DNA of 64,000 nucleotides from Yoonia sp. (GCF_017854565.1 NZ_JAFMHJ010000008.1:27181-91180); one strand, 5' to 3'. Positions 13,775-23,037 are shown, counted from the stretch's first letter. Program-made: numbers and translations. The notes: generated by a model from the sequence alone, not told the origin.

Positions 13775-13810
13775 AAAAGGCCGTCAGAGGATGCTCTGGC
13801 GGCCTTTTTT
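13775..13810. terminator. Bidirectional rho-independent terminator between cycA and bchO
   Basis: AAAAAGGCCG-CAGAG pairs with CTCTG-CGGCCTTTTTT around a short loop, with A runs on the left and T runs on the right. It separates the convergent cycA and bchO genes and can serve both strands. Confidence 0.88.
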
Positions 13811-14655
13811 CATGTCGCCGTGATCAATGCGGCAATTGTCGCCGCATCCTCTTCGTGGGCGAGGTGGCCAAGGTGGGGCAGCTCTGTCAGCCGCGCATTG
13901 GCAAGCAGGGCAGCCGCATCCCGGCTGGTTTGGGGCGGGACAGATTTGTCGCCAAGCCCGGTGATCAGATGCACGGGCGCGTCAATGCGACCCAGCCGCG
14001 CCAGCAACCCGTCCAGCGACCATTGCGCCATCATCGCCAGGGTCGCATCGACATGTGCGCGGTCCGTCGCGAGCCGATAGTAAAGGTCGATACCGGCTTC
14101 ATCCAGCGTTGATCCGGTGCCTTGGATCAGGGTGCGCACGGAATTGCGCGTTGTCGTCGCCGCAAAGATCCGTGCGCTGAAGGGAGTTGCCGCCAAGACT
14201 TTGGCCATCATCGGAAACAGCCAGCCCGCCACCCCTTTGAAGGTGCCCAAGGCCGCGTTGATCCCAACGATCCCGCGAAGGGGCCGCACGCCCAGTTCCC
14301 ACATCCGCAACGCAATCGGCACCCCCGCCGAATGGCCAACGATCAGCGCCGGTTCCCAGTTTTCATGACGGCAGAGCGCCACCAGATCCTGGGCCATGTG
14401 ATCAAGCCCGCAGCGGTGTTGCGCGCCACATTGGGTGAACCCCTGCCCCGGCAGATCGACAGCGATAACGTGGTGATTCTGGGCCAGCAGGGGAAACAGG
14501 TTGCGAAAGCTTTGGGTGGCACCGCCCGCCCCGTGGATCAGCAGGATTGTATCACCAGCGCCGTGTTCCTGCACATGCCAGCGGTGGGGCCGACACAGGA
14601 TCTGGCGCGAATACCGGGCAAGCGGCCAAGTCTGCTGATCTGGGGGCCAACGCAT
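13810..14655 (-). CDS. bchO: Alpha/beta hydrolase of the Mg-chelatase operon (BchO)
   Basis: BchO is a conserved alpha/beta-fold protein always linked to bchI/bchD; its substrate is not established, though a role assisting Mg chelation has been proposed. The 281-residue protein shows the oxyanion segment LLIHGAGGATQSF, the nucleophile elbow VGHSAGVPIAL and a late catalytic-His candidate in LPHLGHLAHEE. It starts 3 bases after the bchD stop, making it the last gene of crtA-bchI-bchD-bchO, and ends at the shared terminator. Confidence 0.92.
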   Translation of the reverse strand: MRWPPDQQTWPLARYSRQILCRPHRWHVQEHGAGDTILLIHGAGGATQSFRNLFPLLAQNHHVIAVDLPGQGFTQCGAQHRCGLDHMAQDLVALCRHENWEPALIVGHSAGVPIALRMWELGVRPLRGIVGINAALGTFKGVAGWLFPMMAKVLAATPFSARIFAATTTRNSVRTLIQGTGSTLDEAGIDLYYRLATDRAHVDATLAMMAQWSLDGLLARLGRIDAPVHLITGLGDKSVPPQTSRDAAALLANARLTELPHLGHLAHEEDAATIAALITAT

Positions 14656-14658
14656 CGT

Positions 14659-16302
14659 TCAGTCGCCAAGGACGGCGGCGACGGATTGCGACAAGCGCTG
14701 CGCGTCGGCGCGCGGCAGCGGCAGATACGGGGCGTTCAGCGTTGCCGCAAGGGCGCGCAGCGCCGGTTCGGGCCGGTTCCCGGTGTCGATGACCAGCGCA
14801 TCAATACCCTGACTGCGCAGGACGCGCGCGATGTGTTGCGCATCGGTGGCGGCCAGCTTGCGGTTCGCTGTCCCATCAAGCGCGATATTGGCCCGCCCGT
14901 CGGTAAGGATCGCGATTGTGGGCGTCAGGCCGCGCCGTCGGGCCTGTGTTGCCTGATCAAAGGCCGTGACCATGCCAGCGGCCAACGGCGTGCCGCCGCC
15001 GCCGGGCAAAGCCGCAAGCCGCCGTTTGGTCTGGACGAGTGACCGGGTGGGCGGCAGCAAAAGCTCGGCCTTGGTGCCGCGAAAGGCGACCAGCGCCACA
15101 TGATCGCGGCGGGCATAGGCCTGTGCCAGAAGCAGTTCGACGGCGCCTTTCGCCTCGGCCAGACGGCTAAGTGCGGCCGAGCCGGACGCGTCAACCGCGA
15201 AGATCAGCAGCCGGTCAGAGCGTTCTTCGAACCGTTTCAGCCGGATGTCCGCAGGACGGATGTGCAACCCGTCGCGCCCGCTGGCGTGTTTACGGATTGT
15301 CTGCAATGGGGCGGCGGCGCGCAGGGTGCTGATGATATCAATCCGCGCGCCATCGCAGATTTTGCCGGCGCGCGATGACAGCGGCCTGCCGCGCCGGTTA
15401 CCTTTGCGGGCCGCACCGGTCCCGTTGCCGCGGCCCTTCCGGGCCTTTTGCGCAGCTAGCCGTTCCAGCAGATTGTCAGGCAACAGCGCCTTTACCGCAT
15501 CAAGCAGCAGGTCGTCGGGCAGGTCCGGCGTATTTGGATCATCGCGGTCGGATCGGGTGTCAGCGGGCGGCGCGTCTGGTTCCGGCACCTCTTCGGCTGG
15601 AGTGTCGGGGAATTGGGTCGCACGGTGGGCCAGCGTCAGGGCGCAGGCGATTTCCAGATCAGCCGATGTGACACTAACATGGCCCGAAAGCGCTGCATGT
15701 GCCAGCGCGGCGCGCAGCGTAAACAAGGGCGCACGCACGCTGTCGATCCCGCATTGCGCAGCGATGGTCGCGATTTGCAGCAAGATGTCGGGATCGTGCG
15801 TGACCGTTGGCAGGCGATGCTGCGCCGCGGCCAGATCGGGGCATTCGCTTGGCCCGGTATCATGGATGCCGATGTCGGAAAGATCGGCGTCGAACGCAAG
15901 GCGTTCCGCCAGCTTTGGGTTCAGCATCTCGTCCGGCGCGGTGCCTTCGTCAAGCGCGATCAGGCTGTGGATTTTACTGCGATCCAGCGTCAAGGCAAGC
16001 CGCGCCGCGAGCGCAGTAGACACCCGTTCCGCCATGGTCAAGATCAGCGCGCCGGGCGTCGCAAGTAGACCCTGTTCCTGCACAACATGCCCCGTTGCGA
16101 GCGTTGCAGACAGGTCTAGCCCGCCAAAAAGCGCATCGTCCGAAATCGCGGGATGCAATTTTCTGGCGTTCGGATCGACCCATTGCATCAACTGGTCACG
16201 GACCGGGCCAGACCGGGCGCGGACGCGCATCCCGCCAAGTGCCGGGTCAATCGCCAGCAATTGCAGCGCAAGCGTGGCGCGGGTCCAGTTGGCGCTAGGC
16301 AA
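14659..16302 (-). CDS. bchD: Magnesium chelatase subunit D, probable TTG start
   Basis: BchD is the AAA-like/integrin-I subunit which forms the double hexamer with BchI and docks BchH. From the chosen start it has 547 residues: an AAA-like N-terminal half, an acidic Pro-rich linker (EVPEPDAPPADTR), then a von Willebrand A domain with a MIDAS motif DASGSAALS and a late LTDGRANI segment. The in-frame ORF runs back into bchI without an ATG in the correct place. TTG at 16302 overlaps the bchI stop as TTGCCTAG and gives PSANWTRATLALQLL, the point where family similarity appears to begin. The gene is therefore coupled to bchI. Confidence 0.93.
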   Translation of the reverse strand: MPSANWTRATLALQLLAIDPALGGMRVRARSGPVRDQLMQWVDPNARKLHPAISDDALFGGLDLSATLATGHVVQEQGLLATPGALILTMAERVSTALAARLALTLDRSKIHSLIALDEGTAPDEMLNPKLAERLAFDADLSDIGIHDTGPSECPDLAAAQHRLPTVTHDPDILLQIATIAAQCGIDSVRAPLFTLRAALAHAALSGHVSVTSADLEIACALTLAHRATQFPDTPAEEVPEPDAPPADTRSDRDDPNTPDLPDDLLLDAVKALLPDNLLERLAAQKARKGRGNGTGAARKGNRRGRPLSSRAGKICDGARIDIISTLRAAAPLQTIRKHASGRDGLHIRPADIRLKRFEERSDRLLIFAVDASGSAALSRLAEAKGAVELLLAQAYARRDHVALVAFRGTKAELLLPPTRSLVQTKRRLAALPGGGGTPLAAGMVTAFDQATQARRRGLTPTIAILTDGRANIALDGTANRKLAATDAQHIARVLRSQGIDALVIDTGNRPEPALRALAATLNAPYLPLPRADAQRLSQSVAAVLGD

Positions 16303-17296
16303 GGACTTCTTCCACGACGCGGATGACGCGGGTGCCGCTGCCCGCCTCGTCCAACGGATCGCGGCGCAAGCGGTGGCGCAGGGCCATCGGCGCGGCTGCA
16401 CGTATATGGGCGCGGGTCAGCGCCGTGTCATCACGCCAAGCGGCAAAGGCGCGGGCGGCCTTGAGCAAGGTCAGCTCGCCCCGCAACCCATCGGAGCCAA
16501 GAGCAAGGCAAAGCGCGGCCACATCATGCAGGGCCTTTTCGGGCGTTGTGAGGCGTGTCAGAGCCTTGCGCGCCGTCAAGATACGATCGCGGATCGCGGC
16601 ATCTTCGGCCTGCCAGCGCAACATGAAGGCCGCGTTGTCGTTTTCAAACGCATCGCGGCGCTTCATTACTTCGACACGGGTTGCGATGTCTTTTGGCGAC
16701 GCGACCTCGACCGACAGGCCAAAGCGATCAAGCAGTTGCGGGCGCAACTCTCCCTCTTCGGGGTTGCCAGAGCCGACGAGGACAAAGCGCGCGGGATGCC
16801 GGATCGACAGGCCTTCGCGTTCGACCACGTTTTCACCCGATTGCGCGACATCGAGAAGCAGATCGACGATGTGATCTTCGAGCAGATTCACCTCGTCTAT
16901 ATAAAGATAGCCACGGTTCGCGCGCGCAAGCAGGCCCGGCTGAAATGCCTTTTCGCCTTTGGTCAGCGCCTTTTCGATATCCAGCGCACCGGTCACCCGA
17001 TCTTCGGTCGCACCCAGCGGCAGATCAACGACAGGCGTGGGCGTTTCATGCAGCGCTTTTGTGTCTAACATGGCCCAGTCAGGCACATTTTCGGCCCGTT
17101 CACTGTTCACAGGGCAGCCCTTGATCGCATTGATCGGCGGCAAAAGCGCGGCCAAGGCACGCACGGCAGTGGATTTGCCGGTGCCCCGATCACCGAAAAC
17201 CAGCACGCCGCCAATGCTGGCGTCGATGGCTGTCAGGATCATCGCCTGTTTCATTTCGTCCTGACCGACGATGGCAGAAAAGGGAAATGGGGTCAT
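16295..17296 (-). CDS. bchI: Magnesium chelatase subunit I, AAA+ ATPase
   Basis: BchI is the AAA+ ATPase which powers Mg2+ insertion into protoporphyrin IX with BchD and BchH. The 333-residue protein has Walker A GDRGTGKST at 35-43, Walker B YLYIDEVNLLEDH, and a sensor-type ELRPQLLDRFGLSVEV. ATG 17296 overlaps the crtA stop (ATGA); the open frame upstream of it lies inside crtA. With bchD and bchO it forms one unit led by crtA and thus shares the TGT-N12-ACA controlled promoter region. Confidence 0.97.
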   Translation of the reverse strand: MTPFPFSAIVGQDEMKQAMILTAIDASIGGVLVFGDRGTGKSTAVRALAALLPPINAIKGCPVNSERAENVPDWAMLDTKALHETPTPVVDLPLGATEDRVTGALDIEKALTKGEKAFQPGLLARANRGYLYIDEVNLLEDHIVDLLLDVAQSGENVVEREGLSIRHPARFVLVGSGNPEEGELRPQLLDRFGLSVEVASPKDIATRVEVMKRRDAFENDNAAFMLRWQAEDAAIRDRILTARKALTRLTTPEKALHDVAALCLALGSDGLRGELTLLKAARAFAAWRDDTALTRAHIRAAAPMALRHRLRRDPLDEAGSGTRVIRVVEEVLA

Positions 17297-17994
17297 GCGG
17301 CCTCCAGTTTTGCGAGGGGGGATGTGCCGTTCCATGTGCCATGATCGGAGTGGACGGCAAAGCGGGCATAAAGTTCCTCGCGAAACCAGCCTTGGTCGCG
17401 GACGGCACGGATGGCGTCAGCGTGGGGGCCGGTGCGGGCGAAACCTGCCATTGCGGTTTCGGATGGCCAGATGGAAAAGGTGACCTGATGCAGCATCGGC
17501 ACCTCGCCGATGCCGATCTTGAAGGCGACGTTGGGGTCGCGGCCGATCATGTCCGATATCCGGGGAACGCGGCCCCAGAAACGCGCAAGGATACGGGGTT
17601 TGATCGTGGCACGGGTCAGCGCGGCAAGGGGTCCGGCGGTGGCGCCGAGGCTGGGGATAAAGGGGGTTTGCCCCGCCCATTGGCCGCGTGCGGCTGTCGG
17701 TTGCAGAAATACGGTCCAGTCTTCGGTGGCGCGGCGGATATAGCGGGCGAAGACGCCTGTTCTGGTCCGCGCCCGCGCCGTTTCCGCGTCAGGCCATGTG
17801 GCAAGGATGGCGTAGACGGCAGTGTTGGGAAACGGCGTGAAACCTTCCCCGGCGCCAGACCCGCACAGTTTCCAGAAGCCGATGTCGGGCGTACGCGACA
17901 GCGGTAGACGCGCCGCTCCCATCATGCCCAATGCCCAGAGCCGCGCAAGCGGACCGGCAAAGCGGTAAAAGGAAAGGCTGACGATCTGCGGCAC
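17293..17994 (-). CDS. crtA: Spheroidene monooxygenase
   Basis: CrtA oxidises C2 of spheroidene to the keto-carotenoid spheroidenone when oxygen is present, the typical carotenoid of aerobic roseobacters. The longest frame opens with a TTG at 18018, but that start would lie inside a regulatory palindrome. GTG 17994 is preceded by AAGG at an 8-base spacing and yields MPQIVSLSFYRF, matching the usual CrtA N-terminus, so a 233-residue protein is preferred. Family marks are GFWKLCGSGAGEGFTP and VTFSIWPSETAMAGFA. First gene of crtA-bchIDO. Confidence 0.93.
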   Translation of the reverse strand: MPQIVSLSFYRFAGPLARLWALGMMGAARLPLSRTPDIGFWKLCGSGAGEGFTPFPNTAVYAILATWPDAETARARTRTGVFARYIRRATEDWTVFLQPTAARGQWAGQTPFIPSLGATAGPLAALTRATIKPRILARFWGRVPRISDMIGRDPNVAFKIGIGEVPMLHQVTFSIWPSETAMAGFARTGPHADAIRAVRDQGWFREELYARFAVHSDHGTWNGTSPLAKLEAA

Positions 17995-18012
17995 GGGCAA
18001 AACCTTGGTTAG

Positions 18013-18030
18013 TGTCAACTTAGTCTGACA
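18013..18030. promoter_or_regulatory. PpsR/CrtJ-type operator, crtA-proximal
   Basis: TGTCAACTTAGTCTGACA fits TGT-N12-ACA, with extended symmetric arms TGTCA and TGACA. It overlaps the crtA leader. The aerobic repressor PpsR/CrtJ of purple bacteria binds pairs of such boxes between divergent crt promoters. The regulator gene is not in this window. Confidence 0.82.
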
Positions 18031-18057
18031 TACAGCTTTAGGTAAGTGAAGGCTTCC

Positions 18058-18086
18058 TTGTTCTTTACAAATGCATTGGCAATAAT
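18058..18086 (+). promoter_or_regulatory. Candidate crtI promoter
   Basis: TTGTTC and AATAAT separated by 17 bases, ending just upstream of the second operator box. The match to sigma-70 consensus is partial. Confidence 0.3.
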
Positions 18087-18089
18087 AAT

Positions 18090-18107
18090 TGTCAACTTAG
18101 ACTTACA
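18090..18107. promoter_or_regulatory. PpsR/CrtJ-type operator, crtI-proximal
   Basis: TGTCAACTTAGACTTACA fits TGT-N12-ACA and shares its first 11 bases with the box at 18013. The two boxes start 77 bases apart, about seven helical turns, which suits cooperative binding. It lies 16 bases upstream of the crtI start codon. Confidence 0.82.
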
Positions 18108-18123
18108 CTACTAGGGTTGGTTT

Positions 18124-19668
18124 ATGCAGACACATCATCACGATCAGAGCAAAGAGAATGCGGCGATTGTCATCGGCGCGGGTCTTGGTGGTTTGGCGGC
18201 AGCAATGCGGCTTGGCGCCAAGGGATATGCGGTCACGGTTCTGGACCGGCTGGATCGGCCCGGCGGGCGCGGATCGTCGGTGACGCAGGACGGGCACCGA
18301 TTCGATCTGGGGCCGACGATTATTACCGTGCCGCAGGTTTACGAGGATTTGTGGCGCGCGTGCGGGCGGGATTTTCATCACGATGTCGATCTGCGCCCGA
18401 TGGATCCATTCTATGAGGTGCGCTGGCAGGACGGGTCGCGTTTCACCGCGCGGCAGGACACCGATGCGATGCTGGCAGAGGTGGCCCGGCTAAGCCCCGG
18501 TGACGTAAAGGGGTATCGGCGGTTCTTGCGAGATAGCGAGACGTGCTACAAGGTCGGGTTCGAGGGCATGGTGGCCAAGCCAATGCATAAGCTGTGGGAG
18601 ACGATCAAGGTTCTGCCGACGTTTGCGATGCTGCGGGCGGATCGGTCGATTCTGGGTTTGGCAAAGGCCCGGGTCAAGGATGCCCGGCTGCGCATGGCAT
18701 TGTCGTTTCACCCGCTATTTATCGGTGGCGACCCGATGCATGTGACGGCCATGTATTCGCTTGTCGCGTATCTCGAAAAGGAATTTGGCGTGCATTACGC
18801 GATGGGCGGGGTGCAGGCGATTGCCGATGCGATGGTCAAGGTGATCGCGGCACAGGGCGGGCGCGTGCGCCACGGTGTCGAGGTGGATGAGATTTTGGTC
18901 AGCGATGGTGCCGCGTGGGGTGTGCGGCTGGTCGATGAAGAGGTGATTTACGCCCCTTTGGTGATCAGCAATGCCGATGCGGGGCACACGTACCAGCGGC
19001 TGTTGCGCAATCTGCCGCGCAAGCGCTGGACCGACAGGAAACTGGCTTCGCGGCGCTGGTCGATGGGGCTTTTTGTTTGGTATTTCGGCACCAAGGGCAC
19101 GGCGGATATGTGGCCCGACGTGGGCCATCATACGATCACCAATGCGCCCAGATACGAAGGTTTGCTGCGGGATATCTTTATCAAGGGCAAGCTGTCGGAC
19201 GATATGAGTCTTTATATCCATCGCCCTTCGCGGACTGATCCCAGTGCAGCACCTGCGGGCGATGATACCTTTTACGTGCTGTCACCCGTCCCGCATTTGG
19301 GGTTCGCCAATCCGGTCGATTGGGACAGCGCATGTGCCGCCTACAAGGCCAAGGTGCAGGCCGAGGTCGCAAAGACGATACCGGGCTTTGCGGCGCGCAT
19401 CACGACCGAGATGGTTCTGACGCCCGCGGACTTTCGGGATCGGTATCTATCGCCCAATGGGTCGGGATTTTCGATTGAGCCGCGGATTTTACAATCTGCC
19501 TGGTTTCGACCGCATAATGTCAGTGAAGAGGCCAAGGGGCTGTATCTGGTGGGCGCGGGCACGCATCCCGGTGCCGGGGTGCCGGGCGTGATTTCCAGCG
19601 CAGAGGTGCTGGGAAAACTGGTGCCGGACGCGCCTATGGCAGCAAAGATGAAGGTGGCGGCGGAATGA
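18124..19668 (+). CDS. crtI: Phytoene desaturase
   Basis: CrtI is the FAD-dependent desaturase that converts phytoene to neurosporene or lycopene for spheroidene-series carotenoids. The 514-residue protein has an N-terminal dinucleotide-binding motif VIGAGLGGLAAAMRLG at about residues 16-31 and the C-terminal family signature GAGTHPGAGVPGVISSAEV. It is divergent from crtA, with two PpsR-type boxes between. It overlaps crtB by four bases (ATGA). Confidence 0.97.
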   Translation: MQTHHHDQSKENAAIVIGAGLGGLAAAMRLGAKGYAVTVLDRLDRPGGRGSSVTQDGHRFDLGPTIITVPQVYEDLWRACGRDFHHDVDLRPMDPFYEVRWQDGSRFTARQDTDAMLAEVARLSPGDVKGYRRFLRDSETCYKVGFEGMVAKPMHKLWETIKVLPTFAMLRADRSILGLAKARVKDARLRMALSFHPLFIGGDPMHVTAMYSLVAYLEKEFGVHYAMGGVQAIADAMVKVIAAQGGRVRHGVEVDEILVSDGAAWGVRLVDEEVIYAPLVISNADAGHTYQRLLRNLPRKRWTDRKLASRRWSMGLFVWYFGTKGTADMWPDVGHHTITNAPRYEGLLRDIFIKGKLSDDMSLYIHRPSRTDPSAAPAGDDTFYVLSPVPHLGFANPVDWDSACAAYKAKVQAEVAKTIPGFAARITTEMVLTPADFRDRYLSPNGSGFSIEPRILQSAWFRPHNVSEEAKGLYLVGAGTHPGAGVPGVISSAEVLGKLVPDAPMAAKMKVAAE

Positions 19669-20687
19669 TCGGACCCGATGATCTGGAACACTGCCGCGCG
19701 GCGATCCGCCATGGGTCGCTGTCATTTCATGCCGCGTCCAGATTGCTACCCGCCAAGGTGCGCGATCCGGCGCTGGCGCTGTATGCGTTCTGCCGGTTGG
19801 CCGACGATGAGGTTGACGAGGGCACGCATCAGGCGGGCGCGGTTTTGCGGCTGCAGGAGCGGCTTGATCTGGCGTATGCCGGCAAGCCCCGCAACGCCCC
19901 GGAGGACCGCGCGTTCGCCGCGATTGTCGAAGATTTCGGAATGCCGCGCGCGTTGCCCGAAGCCTTGCTTGAAGGGCTGGCATGGGACGCCGCAGAGCGG
20001 CGTTATGACAGCTTAAGCGGCGTCAGAGACTATTCCGCACGCGTCGCCAGTGCCGTGGGTGCGATGATGTGTGTGCTGATGCATGTGCGTGATCCAGATA
20101 CGCTGGCCCGCGCCTGTGATCTGGGTGTTGCGATGCAGCTGACCAATATCGCGCGCGATGTCGGCGAAGATGCACGGATGGGCCGGATTTATCTGCCGCT
20201 GGAGTGGCTGGCCGAAACGGGGATTGATCCGCTGAATTTTGTCCGCGAGCCGCTGCCGACGGACGCCGTGCGCGTGATGGTCAAGCGACTGCTGCGCGAG
20301 GCCGATCGGTTGTACTGGCGGTCAGAGGCCGGGATCAATGCCCTGCCACGCAATGCCCGGCTGGGCATTTGGGCGGCGCGGTTGATTTATGGGGGGATCG
20401 GGGCGCAGGTGCGCCGCAACGGCTATGACAGTATTTCAATGCGGGCGCGGACCTCGACCCGGCAAAAGCTGGGTTGGATCGCGCAATCGGGGGCGCGGAC
20501 GGCGTTTTCGATGGTGATGCCACGATCCGCCGTGATTTATGCGCCACCGCTGGACGAGGTCGCGTTTCTGGTTGATGCCGCAGGGCGCGCCAAACCGCAG
20601 ACGGGGCGGTCGCAGGCCGTGCTGGCGATACTTGCGGAACTCAAGGCGCGTGAAGCGGGCCTTGGAACCGATCGCCCGCTGGCCTAG
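19665..20687 (+). CDS. crtB: Phytoene synthase
   Basis: CrtB joins two geranylgeranyl diphosphates to make phytoene, the first committed carotenoid step. The 340-residue protein carries both Asp-rich motifs of the family: RLADDEVDEG near residue 44-53 and NIARDVGEDARMGRIYLP near 161-178. It starts within the crtI stop, so crtI and crtB are coupled. Confidence 0.97.
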   Translation: MIGPDDLEHCRAAIRHGSLSFHAASRLLPAKVRDPALALYAFCRLADDEVDEGTHQAGAVLRLQERLDLAYAGKPRNAPEDRAFAAIVEDFGMPRALPEALLEGLAWDAAERRYDSLSGVRDYSARVASAVGAMMCVLMHVRDPDTLARACDLGVAMQLTNIARDVGEDARMGRIYLPLEWLAETGIDPLNFVREPLPTDAVRVMVKRLLREADRLYWRSEAGINALPRNARLGIWAARLIYGGIGAQVRRNGYDSISMRARTSTRQKLGWIAQSGARTAFSMVMPRSAVIYAPPLDEVAFLVDAAGRAKPQTGRSQAVLAILAELKAREAGLGTDRPLA

Positions 20688-20718
20688 ATTGCATGGGTCA
20701 CTGTGAAAGGGACCGTTC

Positions 20719-21198
20719 ATGGATATTTTTCTATTTCTCATCTTTCTTGCCGCGACATTCGGCGCTGGGGCGACTGGGGCGTTATTCCCGACGGGTGACT
20801 GGTACAAGTCGCTGAAAAAGCCATCATGGGTGCCGCCGAACTGGGTGTTCCCGGTGGTTTGGACGTCGATTTACGTGCTGATTTCCGTTGCGGGCGCGCG
20901 GGTCGCGGTGTTGGAGGGCAGCGCCTATGCAATGGCGTTTTGGGCCATGCAGATCGCGTTCAATGCGCTATGGACGCCGGTGTTCTTTGGCTTGCGCCAG
21001 CTCAGAGGGTCATTGCCGATCATGGCCGCGCTTTGGGTTGCGGTGCTGGGGGCGACGATCACGCACTGGCAGTTGGATTTCTGGGCCGGGTTGGCGTTTG
21101 CACCCTATTTGTTGTGGGTCACGATTGCGGCAGCTTTGAACCTGTCGGTCGCGCGGCTGAACCCCGATCAGCAGCCCTTGGCGATTGGCAAGCTGTGA
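20719..21198 (+). CDS. tspO: Tryptophan-rich sensory protein TspO
   Basis: TspO is a five-helix outer-membrane/mitochondrial-PBR-type protein which binds porphyrins and, in Rhodobacter, tunes photosynthesis gene expression to oxygen. The 159-residue protein is Trp rich, with the family segment KPSWVPPNWVFPVVWTSIYV at about residues 34-53. GAAAGGGACCG precedes ATG 20719. In related clusters crtIB-tspO is followed by crtCDEF; here purine salvage genes follow, so this marks the visible end of the photosynthesis cluster. Confidence 0.95.
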   Translation: MDIFLFLIFLAATFGAGATGALFPTGDWYKSLKKPSWVPPNWVFPVVWTSIYVLISVAGARVAVLEGSAYAMAFWAMQIAFNALWTPVFFGLRQLRGSLPIMAALWVAVLGATITHWQLDFWAGLAFAPYLLWVTIAAALNLSVARLNPDQQPLAIGKL

Positions 21199-21237
21199 CC
21201 CCCTTGAACGTCACCGCAAAGGGTGACAATTTTGCGG

Positions 21238-23037
21238 ATGGAACATCACATTAAATCTTGGGCCGAAGCGGCCCCCCGTCTGGTCGCTGTTGCTGCGGGG
21301 CGCGCACCGGCGGATATGGTTATTCGCGGTGGCGCGCTGGTCAACGTGCAGTCCCGCGAGGTGCTGGACGGCTGGCAGGTGGCGATTGCCGATGGCCGCT
21401 TTGCCTATGTCGGGCCGGATGCCGGCCATTGCATCGGGCCTGACACGCAGGTGATCGAGGCCGATGGCCGCTATCTGATTCCCGGCCTGTGCGACGGGCA
21501 CATGCATATCGAAAGCGGGATGCTGACACCGGCTGAATTTGCCGCGGCAGTGATCCCGCACGGCACGACGACGATGTTCACCGACCCCCACGAGATTGCC
21601 AACGTGCTGGGCCTGCGCGGTGTGCGGATGATGCATGACGAGGCGCAGATGCAGCCGGTCAACATCTATACGCAGATGCCGTCCTGCGCGCCGTCCGCAC
21701 CCGGACTGGAGACGACCGGATTTGAGATTTCAGCCGATGATGTCGCCGAGGCGATGGGCTGGCCCGGAATCATCGGCTTGGGCGAGATGATGAATTTCCC
21801 CGGTGTGATCAATGGCGACCCACAGATGCTGGCCGAAATGGCGGCGACGATGAACGCGGGCAAGACGGTAGGCGGGCATTACGCCAGCCCCGATAAGGGC
21901 AATGCGTTTGCCGCCTATGTGGCCGGTGGCCCTGCGGATGATCACGAAGGCACCGCCGAAGCGGATGCGATTGCACGTGTCCGTTTGGGGATGAAGTCGA
22001 TGATGCGGCTTGGGTCCGCATGGTACGATGTCAAAAGCCAGATTACGGCCGTGACGGAACGCGGCCTTGATCCGCGCAACTTTATCCTGTGTACCGATGA
22101 TTGCCATTCGGGGACGCTGGTTAACGACGGGCATATGAACCGGGTCGTGCGCCATGCGATTGACTGTGGCTGTGATCCGCTGATCGCGTTGCAGATGGCG
22201 ACGATCAATACCGCAACGCATTTCGGGCTGGAGCGCGAGCTGGGATCAATTGCGCCGGGGCGCCGGGCGGATGTGATCCTGACATCGGATCTGACGACCC
22301 TGCCGATTGAACATGTGATCGCGCGCGGGCAAACGGTGGCGGTGGATGGCACGATTACCGTGGCTTGCCCGCATTACGACTGGCCCGCCGATGCGCGCCA
22401 GACGGTACGGATGGGCAAGACGCTGGGCGCTGCGGATTTTGGGATCGCGGCACCCCAAGGGGCGAACACCGTGACGGCCAAGGTGATTGGCGTTGTGGAA
22501 AATCAGGCCCCGACCGAGGCCCTGACAGCCGAGCTGCCTGTTGTGGATGGGCTGGTCGAGGGGCAAGGCGACACCTATCAGATTGCCTTGGTGGAACGGC
22601 ACCGGGGCACGGGCGGCGTTGTAAACGGCTTTGTCTCGGGGTTTGGCTATACCGGGCGGATGGCAATGGCCTCGACCGTCGCGCATGACAGTCACCATAT
22701 GATTGTCGTCGGCACCGATCGCGCGATGATGGCGCAGGCCGCGAACCGGCTCGGTGTGGTTGGCGGCGGCGTGACCGTGTGGAAAGACGGCGCAGAGCTG
22801 GCGCTGGTGGAACTGCCGATTGCCGGGCTGATGTCGGATCGTCCTGCCGCCGAGGTGGCCGCGAAGGCCGACCAGATGGTCGCGGCGATGGCCGCCTGTG
22901 GTTGCACGCTGAACAATGCGTATATGCAACATTCGCTTTTGGCGCTTGTTGTCATCCCGGCGTTGCGGATTTCTGATCTGGGGCTGGTAGATGTCACGAA
23001 ATTCGAAATAACGGAACTTTTTGAGGAACGCTCATGA
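21238..23037 (+). CDS. ade: Adenine deaminase
   Basis: Ade hydrolyses adenine to hypoxanthine and ammonia using a binuclear metal site of the amidohydrolase fold. The 599-residue protein has the metal-binding GHMHIESGMLTP, the MFTDPHEIANV motif, a later CTDDCHSGTLVNDGHM motif and the C-terminal Ade-specific domain. A GTG at 21223 would add five residues; ATG 21238 (MEHHIKSW) is preferred. It overlaps the AMP nucleosidase gene by four bases, giving a two-step route from AMP to hypoxanthine. It starts only 39 bases after tspO on the same strand, so read-through from the crt operon is possible. Confidence 0.95.
   Translation: MEHHIKSWAEAAPRLVAVAAGRAPADMVIRGGALVNVQSREVLDGWQVAIADGRFAYVGPDAGHCIGPDTQVIEADGRYLIPGLCDGHMHIESGMLTPAEFAAAVIPHGTTTMFTDPHEIANVLGLRGVRMMHDEAQMQPVNIYTQMPSCAPSAPGLETTGFEISADDVAEAMGWPGIIGLGEMMNFPGVINGDPQMLAEMAATMNAGKTVGGHYASPDKGNAFAAYVAGGPADDHEGTAEADAIARVRLGMKSMMRLGSAWYDVKSQITAVTERGLDPRNFILCTDDCHSGTLVNDGHMNRVVRHAIDCGCDPLIALQMATINTATHFGLERELGSIAPGRRADVILTSDLTTLPIEHVIARGQTVAVDGTITVACPHYDWPADARQTVRMGKTLGAADFGIAAPQGANTVTAKVIGVVENQAPTEALTAELPVVDGLVEGQGDTYQIALVERHRGTGGVVNGFVSGFGYTGRMAMASTVAHDSHHMIVVGTDRAMMAQAANRLGVVGGGVTVWKDGAELALVELPIAGLMSDRPAAEVAAKADQMVAAMAACGCTLNNAYMQHSLLALVVIPALRISDLGLVDVTKFEITELFEERS

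Noticed and set aside
15245..17068. 607-residue open frame on the plus strand opposite bchD and bchI
   Set aside because: It is a high-GC shadow of two strongly conserved genes, with Ser/Arg-rich low-complexity sequence and no ribosome site.
21223..21237. GTG start for adenine deaminase
   Set aside because: The ATG at 21238 begins the family-like N-terminus; the five extra residues have no support.
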